Assembly: GCF_018417535.1 (NCBI RefSeq)
Contig: NZ_CP070977.1
Span: 2,666,001-2,730,000 of the forward strand
From: Burkholderia pyrrocinia
GTDB lineage: Bacteria > Pseudomonadota > Gammaproteobacteria > Burkholderiales > Burkholderiaceae
Direction: 5' to 3'
Length of the DNA: 64,000 bases
The position numbers and the translations under genes were made by a program. Numbering within the stretch: the first letter of the stretch is position 1; every line of letters begins with the position of its first letter. The notes under the pieces are model-generated. The model saw only the letters and a list, made by a program, of their open reading frames with translations, had not been told where the DNA came from and did not search any database. Positions 37,190 through 46,140 of the stretch are shown piece after piece.

Positions 37190-37496
37190 TCTCCGGTGGC
37201 GTCGCCGCGTTCGCGCGCCGTTCGCCGGTAGGCTTGAGCGACACGCCTTCCAGCGGCGCGAAGAGCTCCGCGAGCGTCACGTTCAACGCATAGCAGATGT
37301 TCGCCAGCGTCTCGACGGACGGATTGGCGATGCCGCGCTCAATCGCCGAAATATAGGTGCGATCGACGTGCGCCTCGAAGGCGAGCGTCTCCTGCGATTT
37401 CTCCGCTTCATGCCGGCATTGCTTGATCCGCTTGCCGAGGGCAATCGAGATCGGGGCCGGCGGGGCGGGGGGCGGGGTTGAGCGCTTGGCAGTCAT
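37167..37496 (-). CDS. XRE-family transcriptional regulator
   Basis: A 109-residue repressor-type protein. The HTH_3 domain spans about residues 20-80 (LGKRIKQCRHEAEKSQETLA, YISAIERGIANPSVETL, ICYALNVTLAELF). A Pro-rich leader and a basic tail flank it. It is read away from the lipoprotein gene at 37684, with the shared control region (37497-37683) holding three GTAAAC/GTTTAC copies that could be its operators. It may control itself and the core module. Confidence 0.88.
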   Translation of the reverse strand: MTAKRSTPPPAPPAPISIALGKRIKQCRHEAEKSQETLAFEAHVDRTYISAIERGIANPSVETLANICYALNVTLAELFAPLEGVSLKPTGERRANAATPPEIKRQRLR

Positions 37497-37536
37497 GGCG
37501 TGCAGGATGCCCCCACGTAGACTGATTCTCGACGTT

Positions 37537-37652
37537 GTAAACTCCTCAATTACAGTAGTGTTTACTCTTCATTTTTTTCAATCTGAGCCGATATAGCGGT
37601 TCGAGGGCGTGCAGCCTAGGCCGGCTCGCGCTCGACTTTGTCGAGTAAACAC
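37537..37652. promoter_or_regulatory. Candidate XRE operator repeats in a divergent promoter region
   Basis: GTAAAC at 37537-37542, GTTTAC at 37560-37565 (a widely spaced inverted pair) and GTAAACAC at 37645-37652 lie in an AT-rich gap between divergent genes. The first pair is 41-70 bases upstream of the XRE start. Binding is inferred. Confidence 0.4.
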
Positions 37653-37683
37653 AACAATCACCCTTTGAAAGGAACCACGAAGA

Positions 37684-39459
37684 ATGAACAACAAACGTCC
37701 TACCCGGGGAATTCGAATCCCGCTCTGCATGTCCCTCGGATCGCTCACCCTACTCGCTGCGTGCGGCGGGGGTGGCGGTGGCTCCTCCTCGGGGGCCACG
37801 ACCACGTCGACCTCACAGCTATCGGGTAAGGCGATCGACGGGTACCTCTCGGGTGCGACCGTCTGCTTCGACAACGGCCAAGGTGCGTGCGACACGAGCC
37901 AGCCGTCGACTACGACCGATGCCAACGGCAATTACATGCTCAAGGTGTCGGGCGACATGACTGGCAAGCAGCTCAACGTGCTCGTCACCTCGAACACGAC
38001 TGACGGCGGCAACAAGTTCACGAGCACCTTCACGATGTCGGCGGTCGTCTCCGGCACCACGCAGAACGTGACACCGCTCACGACAATGGTCGTCTCACAG
38101 ATGAAGGCGGGCAAGACGCAGGCGGATGCGACCACAGCCGTGCAGAACCTCGTCGGCAGCAGCGTCGACCCGAACGCCGATTATGTCGCTAACGGCGATA
38201 CCGGCACGGCGGCAGTCACCGCCCGCATGGTCAGCCACATGACGGCGCTCGCCGGTCAGGGGCCGATCTCGTGGTCGCAGGTGCAGGCGACAATGAATGC
38301 GTACGGGGCGAAGGGCAGCGTCAACGGCGTGGAACAATCCGACGTCGATGCACAACTCGCCAACCCGGCGTACAGCTCGCCGGTCGACGCGTCGACGGCG
38401 CTCGCCAATCCGCTCTATACGGTCGACGGCGATCTTTCCCAGTTCATCGTCGGGAGCAGCATTTCGGCGGCGCTCTCTCCGGTTCGCGAGGATTTCACGC
38501 TCTCCGGCTCCACGCTTTCAATCACCCAGGAGGTGCAAAGCAACGGCAGTTGGTCGGCGGCGTCGCCGGTCGGCAGCTACGACGCGGGTTTCAGTGGTTC
38601 CTGGGTGTCCAATGACGCTGGCGTTGGTGCTTACCTCATGAAAGCGGACGGCACATGGACGAGCTGGCTGACGGCCGCGCAGTTGCATCCGTCGTACAGC
38701 CTATCCACGGTCGGCTCCAAGCTCATTGGCACCGATCCGAACACGGGGGACGCGGTCACGGTCGCCTATCGGACGATCGATGTCGGCGGCCAGCCGCTCT
38801 CGAGCGCGCTGCAGATCGACTACCGCAATCCGGTGCGCGGAGCCATGACGGGCACGTTTCCCTCCGGGACGACCGCCTACCTTGCCACAACCGCCTACGC
38901 GAACGATCGGCTGATGCTCGTCAATCAGGGGCTCGGCATGCCTTGGATCAACGGCGCGGACGTGAACTCGTCGACGATCGTCAATGGCTCGGTCCTCTAC
39001 ACCCTCGGCGATCCGAACACGACCTACACAACGGTGCAACAGGCCGTTGGAACGCAGACCGACATCGCCGGTGGTTGCTTACTGCTCAGCATCCAGGCAG
39101 GCGGTGTCGCCCAAGTTGTCGAAAGCGGGAAGTCGGGCTGCAACTACAGCAATGAACCGCTGTCGTTTCCGGTTACGGGTAGCTGGTCGGCCTATTCGCG
39201 CAATCCTAACGTCATTACCGTCAGTCTGCCGAAGTCAATCGGTGCGCCGACCGTGCCGATCGATGACGGGATTAAGAACGTGATCAATGCAGGGGGCTCA
39301 CTCGTTGTCGGCCTGATGAACGGCAAGCTGATGGGCGGGTTCATGCTGCCCGCCAGTGCGCCGGTCACGGTGGCGCAGTTCCCCTCGTCCGTCACCGACA
39401 CCATCGCGGCGTCGATGCGCGCGGCGGCATTTAGCCTTGGCATTCAACAGAACCCGTAA
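37684..39459 (+). CDS. Large outer-membrane or periplasmic lipoprotein
   Basis: A 591-residue lipoprotein with the lipobox LLAAC (Cys27) followed by a Gly/Ser linker (GGGGGGSSSG). Residues 48-100 look like a transthyretin/carboxypeptidase-regulatory repeat (GKAIDGYLSGATVCFDNGQG, TDANGNYML). The rest is Thr/Ser-rich beta structure without a recognised catalytic motif. AAAGGAACC precedes the ATG. It is divergent from the XRE gene. Similar proteins are common in Burkholderia with unknown role; here it is island cargo, perhaps a surface or adhesion factor. Confidence 0.75.
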   Translation: MNNKRPTRGIRIPLCMSLGSLTLLAACGGGGGGSSSGATTTSTSQLSGKAIDGYLSGATVCFDNGQGACDTSQPSTTTDANGNYMLKVSGDMTGKQLNVLVTSNTTDGGNKFTSTFTMSAVVSGTTQNVTPLTTMVVSQMKAGKTQADATTAVQNLVGSSVDPNADYVANGDTGTAAVTARMVSHMTALAGQGPISWSQVQATMNAYGAKGSVNGVEQSDVDAQLANPAYSSPVDASTALANPLYTVDGDLSQFIVGSSISAALSPVREDFTLSGSTLSITQEVQSNGSWSAASPVGSYDAGFSGSWVSNDAGVGAYLMKADGTWTSWLTAAQLHPSYSLSTVGSKLIGTDPNTGDAVTVAYRTIDVGGQPLSSALQIDYRNPVRGAMTGTFPSGTTAYLATTAYANDRLMLVNQGLGMPWINGADVNSSTIVNGSVLYTLGDPNTTYTTVQQAVGTQTDIAGGCLLLSIQAGGVAQVVESGKSGCNYSNEPLSFPVTGSWSAYSRNPNVITVSLPKSIGAPTVPIDDGIKNVINAGGSLVVGLMNGKLMGGFMLPASAPVTVAQFPSSVTDTIAASMRAAAFSLGIQQNP

Positions 39460-39529
39460 GAACGCCCGTCCCCGTGTTCGCTCCCGCAGGGCTTCCCTCG
39501 GGAACAATTTCTTTTTCCATTCAATCACC

Positions 39530-40183
39530 ATGAAATCCTCTCCCTTCTCCACTACCGTCCTTCTACTCGCCATCGCCACCGCGCTTTCCGCGTGCTCGAA
39601 CGGGCCATCCGAGAGCGACGCCAAAGCCGCAGTCCAGGCAGCCCTCGGCGGCTGCGAGTACCTTTCGATCGACCACTTCGAGAAAGTCAACGGTACGCCG
39701 CAGGGCGACGGTCACTATCTCGTCGACGTGAAGTACACGGTCGCGATGAAGCCGACGCCCGAAATCAAGGCATATGCCAGCGAGAAGTACGCGCAGGAGG
39801 TCGACAACCTGAAGAAGCAACTCGCGCATGGTCATGAAGTCGAGAACGCCTGGAAAGCTGATGAACAAGCTTGGATGCAGGCGAATCCCGGGCAGGATGC
39901 CGCCACGTATGAAGTAGCCCATCAGGACAGTTGGGCCGACTACCAGAAGGTCATGCCACTGCTGCTCAGTGGTGACCAACTCGTGAACAATGCACCGCGA
40001 GCGGCCAAGGCTGCAATGGGGCGCGCCATGCGGCAAACGTGTCCGAACGTCAGCGCAACGCTGCTCGATAACTTTTTCAACGGAAACGAATCCGTCGAGC
40101 AGTACGCCGAGGGACTGGAAGAGACGTTCACCGGCAAAATTGCGATGACGAAAACGGACAACGGCTGGCAAGAGGATCGCTGA
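39530..40183 (+). CDS. Lipoprotein of unknown function
   Basis: A 217-residue lipoprotein: signal peptide, lipobox LSAC (Cys22), then a soluble domain (GCEYLSIDHFEKVNG, YLVDVKYTVAMKPTPEIK). It lies 70 bases behind the larger lipoprotein gene on the same strand and is probably co-transcribed with it. The ATG at 39530 starts the signal peptide; the longer frame from 39356 is a shadow of the previous gene. No domain recognised. Confidence 0.75.
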   Translation: MKSSPFSTTVLLLAIATALSACSNGPSESDAKAAVQAALGGCEYLSIDHFEKVNGTPQGDGHYLVDVKYTVAMKPTPEIKAYASEKYAQEVDNLKKQLAHGHEVENAWKADEQAWMQANPGQDAATYEVAHQDSWADYQKVMPLLLSGDQLVNNAPRAAKAAMGRAMRQTCPNVSATLLDNFFNGNESVEQYAEGLEETFTGKIAMTKTDNGWQEDR

Positions 40184-40637
40184 GTCGGCGCTCCTCGAAA
40201 GTTCACGGGGTACCCCCTCGCAGGAAAAAACCCGCATAGTGAGGCGCGCCGTAAGGTGCGCCTCTACCGCGCTGCACTTCCTTTTTTTTGGATCGTGCTG
40301 GCAAAGGCTGGATGTACAGCGCAGCACCGATTCCGGCATAGCCCTCGGATTCGCCGGAACCTCTTTTGCCGACCGGACCGCCGGTCGGCATTTTTCCCAA
40401 ACATCAAGCCGACACTACGCTTTGGAAGCCATCACATCATCGGCGCCATTCGGCCGCGCACGGCGTTTCGCTTCCTTCATAGCTGAATCGGTTTCCTTCG
40501 CTATGGCGAGAAAAACCTACTCGGAATGTCTTGCTATGTCATTCTCGATCGCCCGATGATTTTCCAGTAGCGAATGGCAGGCGACGAAGCGCATCGGGGC
40601 GAAAACAAAGTCCCGCAGTCAATCTTCTCGACGCAAT
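40184..40637. other. Intergenic region between converging genes
   Basis: About 450 bases without a supported gene. It holds a GC-rich hairpin at 40241-40264 (gaggcgc/gcgcctc) and the terminator at 40368-40395, as expected between converging units. Confidence 0.5.
40368..40395 (+). terminator. Intrinsic terminator of the lipoprotein unit
   Basis: Nine-bp stem GCCGACCGG/CCGGTCGGC with an ACCG loop, then ATTTTT. Confidence 0.8.
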
Positions 40638-41792
40638 TCACGCATTGGGGTTGTACTCGGATGATGCCCAGATCAAGAGATCGAGCTCGGCGAGATTCTT
40701 TGCCGGATAGTTCGGGTTGGCGCGCAAGGCCATGCGCAACTTCTTGGCAAGGTCGACATACCTCGCACCCTCGCTAGATCCGCGTGGCGCAGTGAAGCGG
40801 TTCTTCACAAGGAACTGTTGAACCGGATCATTTAGCACCGGATACTCATTGGGGAAGCGCAAGCACAGCATTTCCGATAGGAACGCCTTGCGTGCGGAAT
40901 TTCCGCGGGTGGCGAGATAATCCAGTTGAGCTCTTACCACGTCGTCGCGATGGCGCTTTTCCGCACCCAGAATGGCGACGAATGAAGCGGCGAGTTCCTG
41001 AAAATCTGCGTGCTTGCCCTTTCGTTCCCATCCTTTGCCCTGCAGTCGGTTCCCGATCTCCATACTCCAATGTTTCGGCAGTTCCTCGAAGAACTGAGGG
41101 CTGGTGATTCTTGCGCTGGCCGCGCGCCGAAACAACTGCATAAGCCCGTTGCGTCGCTTGTCGTAGGCCGCAAGTTGCTTTCTCCGAACTCGGAGCCTAT
41201 CCGCCGTGTTCGAAGGCCGGGGCAGCTTGAACGTGACGACCGGCGACTTTCCCTGCCGAGCGTGTGTGCGCTTGCCGCCAGGGCCTCCCGGCTTGCGCTC
41301 GGCCTCCACATACTGATCCAGCCAGTCCTCAGAGACGGGAACCGAACGCTCCTCGATCCAGTCGATCCACGCCTTAGCTTCCTCGAAGGCCTTCTGCGAA
41401 ATGGGAACCATGACATTGGCTTCCACGTTGCCGTCGAAGGCGGCTCGGCTCATGTTGGAGGACCCGATGAGCATGAAGGCTTGCCCCCTGGCATTGCGCC
41501 ATATAACCGCTTTCGGGTGGAAACCGGTTATCTCGTCGGCGACCAGAAAGTCTGCCTTCCGAGAAGCCGGGAGCCATTTAAGGACATCCAGGCAGGCGTT
41601 CTTACGGGTGATGCCGAAGTCCTTTCCGATGATGAAGCGGAACCGTTCACAGGTCGGTGTCAGCTTGACTTCTCGATCCCACTCCGTCAGATAGGCAGAC
41701 ACGACGTAGAGTTCCACCGCGTCCTTGAATGCAGTCCGATAGTGCTTCCCAAGCCCGCTGCGCTGTTCGCTCGTGTGCAGAACGATTTCCAT
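40638..41792 (-). CDS. Phospholipase-D-fold (HKD) protein next to Gabija genes
   Basis: A 384-residue protein with one PLD/nuclease HKD half-site: FHPKAVIWRN (His92, Lys94) followed by LIGSSNMSRAAFDGNVEANV (Ser111-Ser112-Asn113, Asn122, Glu124). Single-HKD proteins of this kind include restriction nucleases that act as dimers. The C-terminal 200 residues (FFEELPKHWSMEIGN, RFPNEYPVLNDPVQQFLVKN) form a separate helical domain with no name I can give. It lies 249 bases behind the UvrD-like gene on the same strand, so it may be a third component of that defence unit or an independent gene. Confidence 0.7.
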   Translation of the reverse strand: MEIVLHTSEQRSGLGKHYRTAFKDAVELYVVSAYLTEWDREVKLTPTCERFRFIIGKDFGITRKNACLDVLKWLPASRKADFLVADEITGFHPKAVIWRNARGQAFMLIGSSNMSRAAFDGNVEANVMVPISQKAFEEAKAWIDWIEERSVPVSEDWLDQYVEAERKPGGPGGKRTHARQGKSPVVTFKLPRPSNTADRLRVRRKQLAAYDKRRNGLMQLFRRAASARITSPQFFEELPKHWSMEIGNRLQGKGWERKGKHADFQELAASFVAILGAEKRHRDDVVRAQLDYLATRGNSARKAFLSEMLCLRFPNEYPVLNDPVQQFLVKNRFTAPRGSSEGARYVDLAKKLRMALRANPNYPAKNLAELDLLIWASSEYNPNA

Positions 41793-42041
41793 CGTTATCC
41801 CGGTTGTTGTGAAATGCGACTACGCTCCACTTTGGCCGCCGAGCCAATGCTCGTACCGACTCCGCACCTCTGGTTTGAGCGCCAGTTATATAGCGATTGC
41901 TGCCGTTCTTGGCCACCGCGTGAACGTACGCCCTTAGCCACACTGCGGCCGTCCAAGAACCCTGTCGATCGAGGCGCGAACAGCAGCCTTCAAGGTCGTG
42001 CGCAAGGCGTCCCCGGTGGTCCGACCTAGACAGCGTCCCTC

Positions 42042-43436
42042 TCACAGATCGGGCCGTGGGAATTGAACATACCGATCCCGTGCGGTGATAGTCAGGCTCT
42101 GCGTCGCTCGCGAGATTGCGACGTAGAAGAGCTTCGCCTGCGCGTAGTCCTCGTTGCCGAAGTGCGAGGCGTCGGGGATCAGCACGTGATCGAATTCCAG
42201 GCCCTTGAGCAGCAGGGGCGTCGAAATTGTCCGCCGCTGCAGGGAGCGGCCTGCTGCACTCACGCGCTGTCGGATCTTCAGCACCGCTTCGGCGAGAGTG
42301 GCCGCCCGATCGGCAGCCAGCTCGCCCAGCGCGCGCTCGGCATCGCGCCACAGCTCGCCCCGGAACAACCGCCAGCGCGGGTGGCGACGCGCGAGCCGCA
42401 TGAACTCGCGAGCCGCTTCGGCACAGTCAGCGCCTCCCAGTTGTCGGGCGGCGGCTTTCATGTCGTCGATGACCTGCGCCTGCTCGGGCGGCAACTCCTC
42501 GTTGGCCTGCTTCTCGCGCTTGTGGAAGCAATCTGTGCTCAAGGCCAGGACGGTGTCTAGACGTTGTTGTGCGCCTGCGCTGCCATCCCAGCCGGAAGCG
42601 AAGCTCGTCAGCCGCCTGGCGGCGACCTCCTCGATGGACTGGTACATGCCGCGCGTGGCGCGGGCCAGGTTGTCACACATGCCCCGACGGCAGTGGATCG
42701 CAGCGGTTGTTCCCTCGCGATCCTCGATGCCGTCGAAGAACGCGCCCATGTCGAAGGCTTCGTCAGCGTGCCGAAACGTGACCGGGCCGGAGTCCAGATC
42801 GATGCGCTCGCCAAGGATGAGGCGTCGGCGCGTCTCCGCGATCCATGCACCAAGGGCGGGGTTCTTCTTCTGCCAGCGGCGCGGCTCCTCCAGTTCGAGC
42901 GCGAGCGGGAAGGTCGGATAAACATCGCGCTGCCAGCGAAGCCGGGCGTTCGCGAATTCGAAGATGCCCTGCATCGGATCGCCGAATACGATCGTAGGAA
43001 CGATCTCTGAGAGCGCGATGGCTAGCGCATGCTGGCCGGGATCGCAGTCCTGATACTCATCAATCAGGATGCGGTCATACGAGGACCGCACCACGTCGCG
43101 GACCGCCGAGACCTTCAGCACGTTTAGGGCGTTCTGCCGCAGCGCGCTCCATTCGGCCCCGGTGGGCATCCCCGCGGGCGGGTGGCCGCGCTTGGGGAAG
43201 GCGCGCACATAGCGCATGCACCATCCGTCGATGGTGTCTACGTTTGCCGCGCCTGCCGGTATGTTGAGTCGCTTCAGCCTGCCGCGCAACGCATTTACGC
43301 CAGCATGCGTATGCGTGAGGATCAGAGTGCGTATGCCCAGCGCCGCCGTCTTCGCGATGGCCTCGGTCTTTCCGTGGCCCGCCGGTGCGATCAGTGAGCC
43401 GACGGTAAGCCCGGCGAGGATGCGAGCCTCAGGCAT
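42042..43436 (-). CDS. gajB: Gabija GajB-like UvrD/Rep-family helicase
   Basis: A 464-residue SF1A helicase. The start is set at MPEARILAGL (43436), which overlaps the end of the preceding gene by eight bases; the longer frame only shadows it. Motifs: Walker A APAGHGKTE (18-26), Walker B DEYQD (126-130), FGDPMQGIFEF (motif III), LLKGLEFDHVLIPDA (motif V) and YVAISRATQSL (motif VI). GajB senses or processes DNA and works with the GajA nuclease in anti-phage defence. The Gabija name rests on the gene pair, sizes and overlap, not on an alignment. Confidence 0.8.
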   Translation of the reverse strand: MPEARILAGLTVGSLIAPAGHGKTEAIAKTAALGIRTLILTHTHAGVNALRGRLKRLNIPAGAANVDTIDGWCMRYVRAFPKRGHPPAGMPTGAEWSALRQNALNVLKVSAVRDVVRSSYDRILIDEYQDCDPGQHALAIALSEIVPTIVFGDPMQGIFEFANARLRWQRDVYPTFPLALELEEPRRWQKKNPALGAWIAETRRRLILGERIDLDSGPVTFRHADEAFDMGAFFDGIEDREGTTAAIHCRRGMCDNLARATRGMYQSIEEVAARRLTSFASGWDGSAGAQQRLDTVLALSTDCFHKREKQANEELPPEQAQVIDDMKAAARQLGGADCAEAAREFMRLARRHPRWRLFRGELWRDAERALGELAADRAATLAEAVLKIRQRVSAAGRSLQRRTISTPLLLKGLEFDHVLIPDASHFGNEDYAQAKLFYVAISRATQSLTITARDRYVQFPRPDL

Positions 43437-45156
43437 AGAGCCACGCCTCCAGCGCTCGTACGCACTTCGAGAAAGCCGACGCGGGCGCTTGCTCGACAAT
43501 CTCCCATGCGATGGGCGCGATGGCGCGGCCCGAGTGCAGCTCCTTGAACCAGTTTTTCTTCGACGCGATCCCCGCCAGGGTTGCACGAAGGGCAGCCCCA
43601 TTAGCGGTGACAAGCAGTTCCCACGAGTTAAAGGCAAGGCTCGTCGTCTCAGGCGTCAGCTCCGCATCCCTGGCCATCAGGGTTGCCGCGACCGACTCTT
43701 CGGACTTCTCCGCGCGCGCGTAGTCGAGCAGCGCCTGCACCTGCGCGTCGCTGGCGGCCGTGAACAGCGCCGTCTCCGTATCCGTCGTGCCGTCGTACTG
43801 GAAGACCACGACGCCGGCGGCGGCAATATCGCGCGTCTCGTCTGGCGTCAGCGGACGGTCGGAGTCCCGATACAGAGCGACGGGGTAGCCTAGCGTCGCA
43901 AGCGCTACCGCCAGTTGCGGAGCTTGCGTTCCTTCGCCATCTGCAAAAGCGACGCCGCGCTGTTCGACGGGGACGCCCCCGTTGCGCGCGCAGAAAGGGG
44001 CGCGGAAGCCAAGCAGCAGACCCACCTCCGTCACGCCCTCGCAGATGAGGATGCGGCGCGCGAACAGGGCGCGCGGCGTCTTCTTCATCAACTTCGCGAA
44101 GGCAGAGAGGATCGAAGGTGCCTGGAACTCGGTCCGCTTGCTGGCCCTGTCGCGACGCCCGACATAGAGGTTGCGCGCCTCGATCTCGCCGATGGCGACA
44201 TCGGAGTGCGTGGTCATGAGAAGCTGCCCCACCGGCTTCTTCTCCGTCGCAGCGGTCGCCTGCGCCTCCTTTAAGCGTGCAATCGCCCCGATCACACGGT
44301 GCGGTTCAAGGCCGTGCTCGATCTCGTCGATCAGGACGACGGCACCTTCCGTGATGGCCGAGCGCTGGATTGCCAGCGTCGCCAGACGCCGGGTTCCCAA
44401 GCCTGCGAGGCGCAAGGGGACGCCGCCGTCATGGAGTGCGATCGAACTGGTTGAGAACCCGCCCCGCAGCAGTTCCAGACCGGGGCCGTACTTGTCCTGC
44501 ACGTAAGCGCCGAGGGCAGAGGCCTGCGTCTGCGCCGCTTTCGCGGCATCCGCGAGTGCCGTCACCTTGTCGAGCTTCGCGCTGCTGCGCGCCGTGCGGT
44601 AGGCATCGGCCAAGTTGCGAGCGGCGTCGTCCGCGTCACCCGTCAGTTTGGCGAGCACTGAGCCCTGGCCCCAGGTTAGGTGCCGGGCGTCGTCGCCTGC
44701 CAGTCGCACCAGGCCGAACAGGGCACGGTCCCTGTTCGAGAGCGTGCGCGGGTTGGTGGCAGAGTCGCGCACTAGCTCCCACACTGGTTCCATCGTGGCA
44801 TCCACCGTCAGGCGCACGGTGAGCACAGGTTCATCTCCGTCTTCCGGCTCGTCGTTCAGCGTTCCCGTTGCCGACCAGCCGCTGATATACAGGCCGAAGC
44901 GCTCGTCGGACTTCAGCGCCTTCGAGAGCTCTCCGACCGTGACCTCGACACAGATTGGCGTCGCCGTATCTCCATCGAGGAAATCGACTTCGCTGAAGGC
45001 GAGCCAGCGCGAGGACAGGGCCGCCTCGATAGCATCGAGGACCGTAGATTTGCCGGTATCGCCCACGCCGATGAGGCAGCACAGCGGCGACTGCGGTTTC
45101 CAGTCAAGAGCGCCGATCCCGCGAAAGTTGCTGATCTTCAGTTGTCTTACCTGCAT
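43429..45156 (-). CDS. gajA: Gabija GajA-like OLD-family ATPase/TOPRIM nuclease
   Basis: A 575-residue OLD-type nuclease: an ABC-like ATPase with Walker A GVGDTGKS (30-37), Walker B VVLIDEIEHGLEPHR (273-287) and H-loop MTTHSD (314-319), then a TOPRIM domain with Glu373 in ICEGVTE, an Asp in VAFADGEG, and Asp431/Asp433 in RDSDR. The start is the ATG at 45156 with GGAG 7 bases ahead. GajA is a DNA-nicking enzyme held off by nucleotides and released on phage takeover. It overlaps the helicase gene by eight bases. The C-terminal part (about 440-575) is helical. Confidence 0.82.
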   Translation of the reverse strand: MQVRQLKISNFRGIGALDWKPQSPLCCLIGVGDTGKSTVLDAIEAALSSRWLAFSEVDFLDGDTATPICVEVTVGELSKALKSDERFGLYISGWSATGTLNDEPEDGDEPVLTVRLTVDATMEPVWELVRDSATNPRTLSNRDRALFGLVRLAGDDARHLTWGQGSVLAKLTGDADDAARNLADAYRTARSSAKLDKVTALADAAKAAQTQASALGAYVQDKYGPGLELLRGGFSTSSIALHDGGVPLRLAGLGTRRLATLAIQRSAITEGAVVLIDEIEHGLEPHRVIGAIARLKEAQATAATEKKPVGQLLMTTHSDVAIGEIEARNLYVGRRDRASKRTEFQAPSILSAFAKLMKKTPRALFARRILICEGVTEVGLLLGFRAPFCARNGGVPVEQRGVAFADGEGTQAPQLAVALATLGYPVALYRDSDRPLTPDETRDIAAAGVVVFQYDGTTDTETALFTAASDAQVQALLDYARAEKSEESVAATLMARDAELTPETTSLAFNSWELLVTANGAALRATLAGIASKKNWFKELHSGRAIAPIAWEIVEQAPASAFSKCVRALEAWLYA

Positions 45157-45253
45157 CCCATACTCCGTCCTGCCTGCCGTGCGCACCGTATTTCCTTCGC
45201 CTTTCGGCGAAACGAAGCTCCCGCAGGAACCCTTCTCGTTGCTGACGCTGCCG

Positions 45254-45991
45254 CTAGGTGGCAGCGGCGACCGGTAATACCGCCGTGGCGGCGACCGCGC
45301 CGTCCAGGGTGCCGCTCTTCTGCTGCACCAGCGCCGGATAGCCCGTCAGGTAGTACTTGTTCGGCTCGTTCTTCGTCAAGATGTGGTTGTGGTCACGGTT
45401 GATGCCGACCAGCAGCCCTGTGCCGATTAGCAGACTGATCGCCTTGCGGATGTCCCGCTCAGAGATGCCGGTCCGCTCGAAGATGGTCTCATACGACGCC
45501 ATCGAGAAATAGTTGTGGTTGCTGCGGATCGCCGCGAAGTACAGGTAAAGCTTCATCGCGTGCAGTTCGTGCTTCGAGCGCATCGTGAAATGCGCGAACG
45601 GCTTGATCACGTTGCCCGCCACGATCGCGTGGCAAGGCAGCTTGAAGAAGCGGTGCTCCTCCGGCCAATTGATCTTGTAGCGGCGCTTCTGATGCGATCC
45701 CTCGGGTGCAATCAGGCCGAGCGCGACCAGACGCTGCAGCCCCGCTGAGATCAGCGCGCGCGACAAGCCGGTCGCTTCGCGGAGATCAACGTACGTCCCT
45801 TCGGCGATCGCCACGTACCGCCCCTGCTCGTCGAGCCATGCCGTCGCCATGAAGTTGAGCGCGACAAGCAGCATCAACGCCGCCGTTTCGCCTGCAGGCT
45901 TCGCACCGTCAGCGGTGCTCCATTTCATCTGCGGCAGCGCCGCCAGCACCGGTGCGGAGGGCAGCCGGTGCCATTGCGAGGATCGGATCAC
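45254..45991 (-). CDS. Double winged-helix DNA-binding protein (regulator or replication initiator)
   Basis: A 245-residue protein with two winged-helix-like regions: residues about 55-105 (YVDLREATGLSRALISAGLQ, LVALGLIAP) and 150-215 (SYETIFERTGISERDIRKAI, LLIGTGLLVGINR). This arrangement is seen in plasmid replication initiators and in some regulators. The GTG at 45991 follows GAAGGGAGG by 6 bases and overlaps the stop of a 50-residue membrane protein gene. It lies 97 bases upstream of the Gabija-like pair on the same strand and could control it. Function unproven. Confidence 0.6.
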   Translation of the reverse strand: MIRSSQWHRLPSAPVLAALPQMKWSTADGAKPAGETAALMLLVALNFMATAWLDEQGRYVAIAEGTYVDLREATGLSRALISAGLQRLVALGLIAPEGSHQKRRYKINWPEEHRFFKLPCHAIVAGNVIKPFAHFTMRSKHELHAMKLYLYFAAIRSNHNYFSMASYETIFERTGISERDIRKAISLLIGTGLLVGINRDHNHILTKNEPNKYYLTGYPALVQQKSGTLDGAVAATAVLPVAAAT

Positions 45992-46140
45992 TTCCGGCCT
46001 CCCTTCTTCGACGTCACGTAAAGCGCGTACCCGGCGACCCCAAGCGCCATGACAGGCACTAGCGCGGTGAAGAGCTGAACCAACGACGGCGTATTCGCCG
46101 ACAACCAATCCAGGCAGAAGAGCAGCAACTCATTGTTCAT
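45988..46140 (-). CDS. Small membrane protein
   Basis: A 50-residue protein beginning MNNELLLFCLDWLSANTPS with one long hydrophobic stretch (LVQLFTALVPVMALGVAGY, about 20-38) and a basic tail (TSKKGGRK). GAAAGGACGG precedes the ATG, and its stop overlaps the next GTG (GTGA). The coding frame and coupling support a real gene. It could be a small membrane effector or holin-like protein; that is speculation. Confidence 0.55.
   Translation of the reverse strand: MNNELLLFCLDWLSANTPSLVQLFTALVPVMALGVAGYALYVTSKKGGRK

Noticed and set aside
43437..43637. Longer start for the UvrD-like helicase
   Set aside because: The extra 67 residues are an Arg/Ser-rich shadow of the GajA-like gene; the start at 43436 fits the usual helicase N-terminus and the overlap with the upstream gene.
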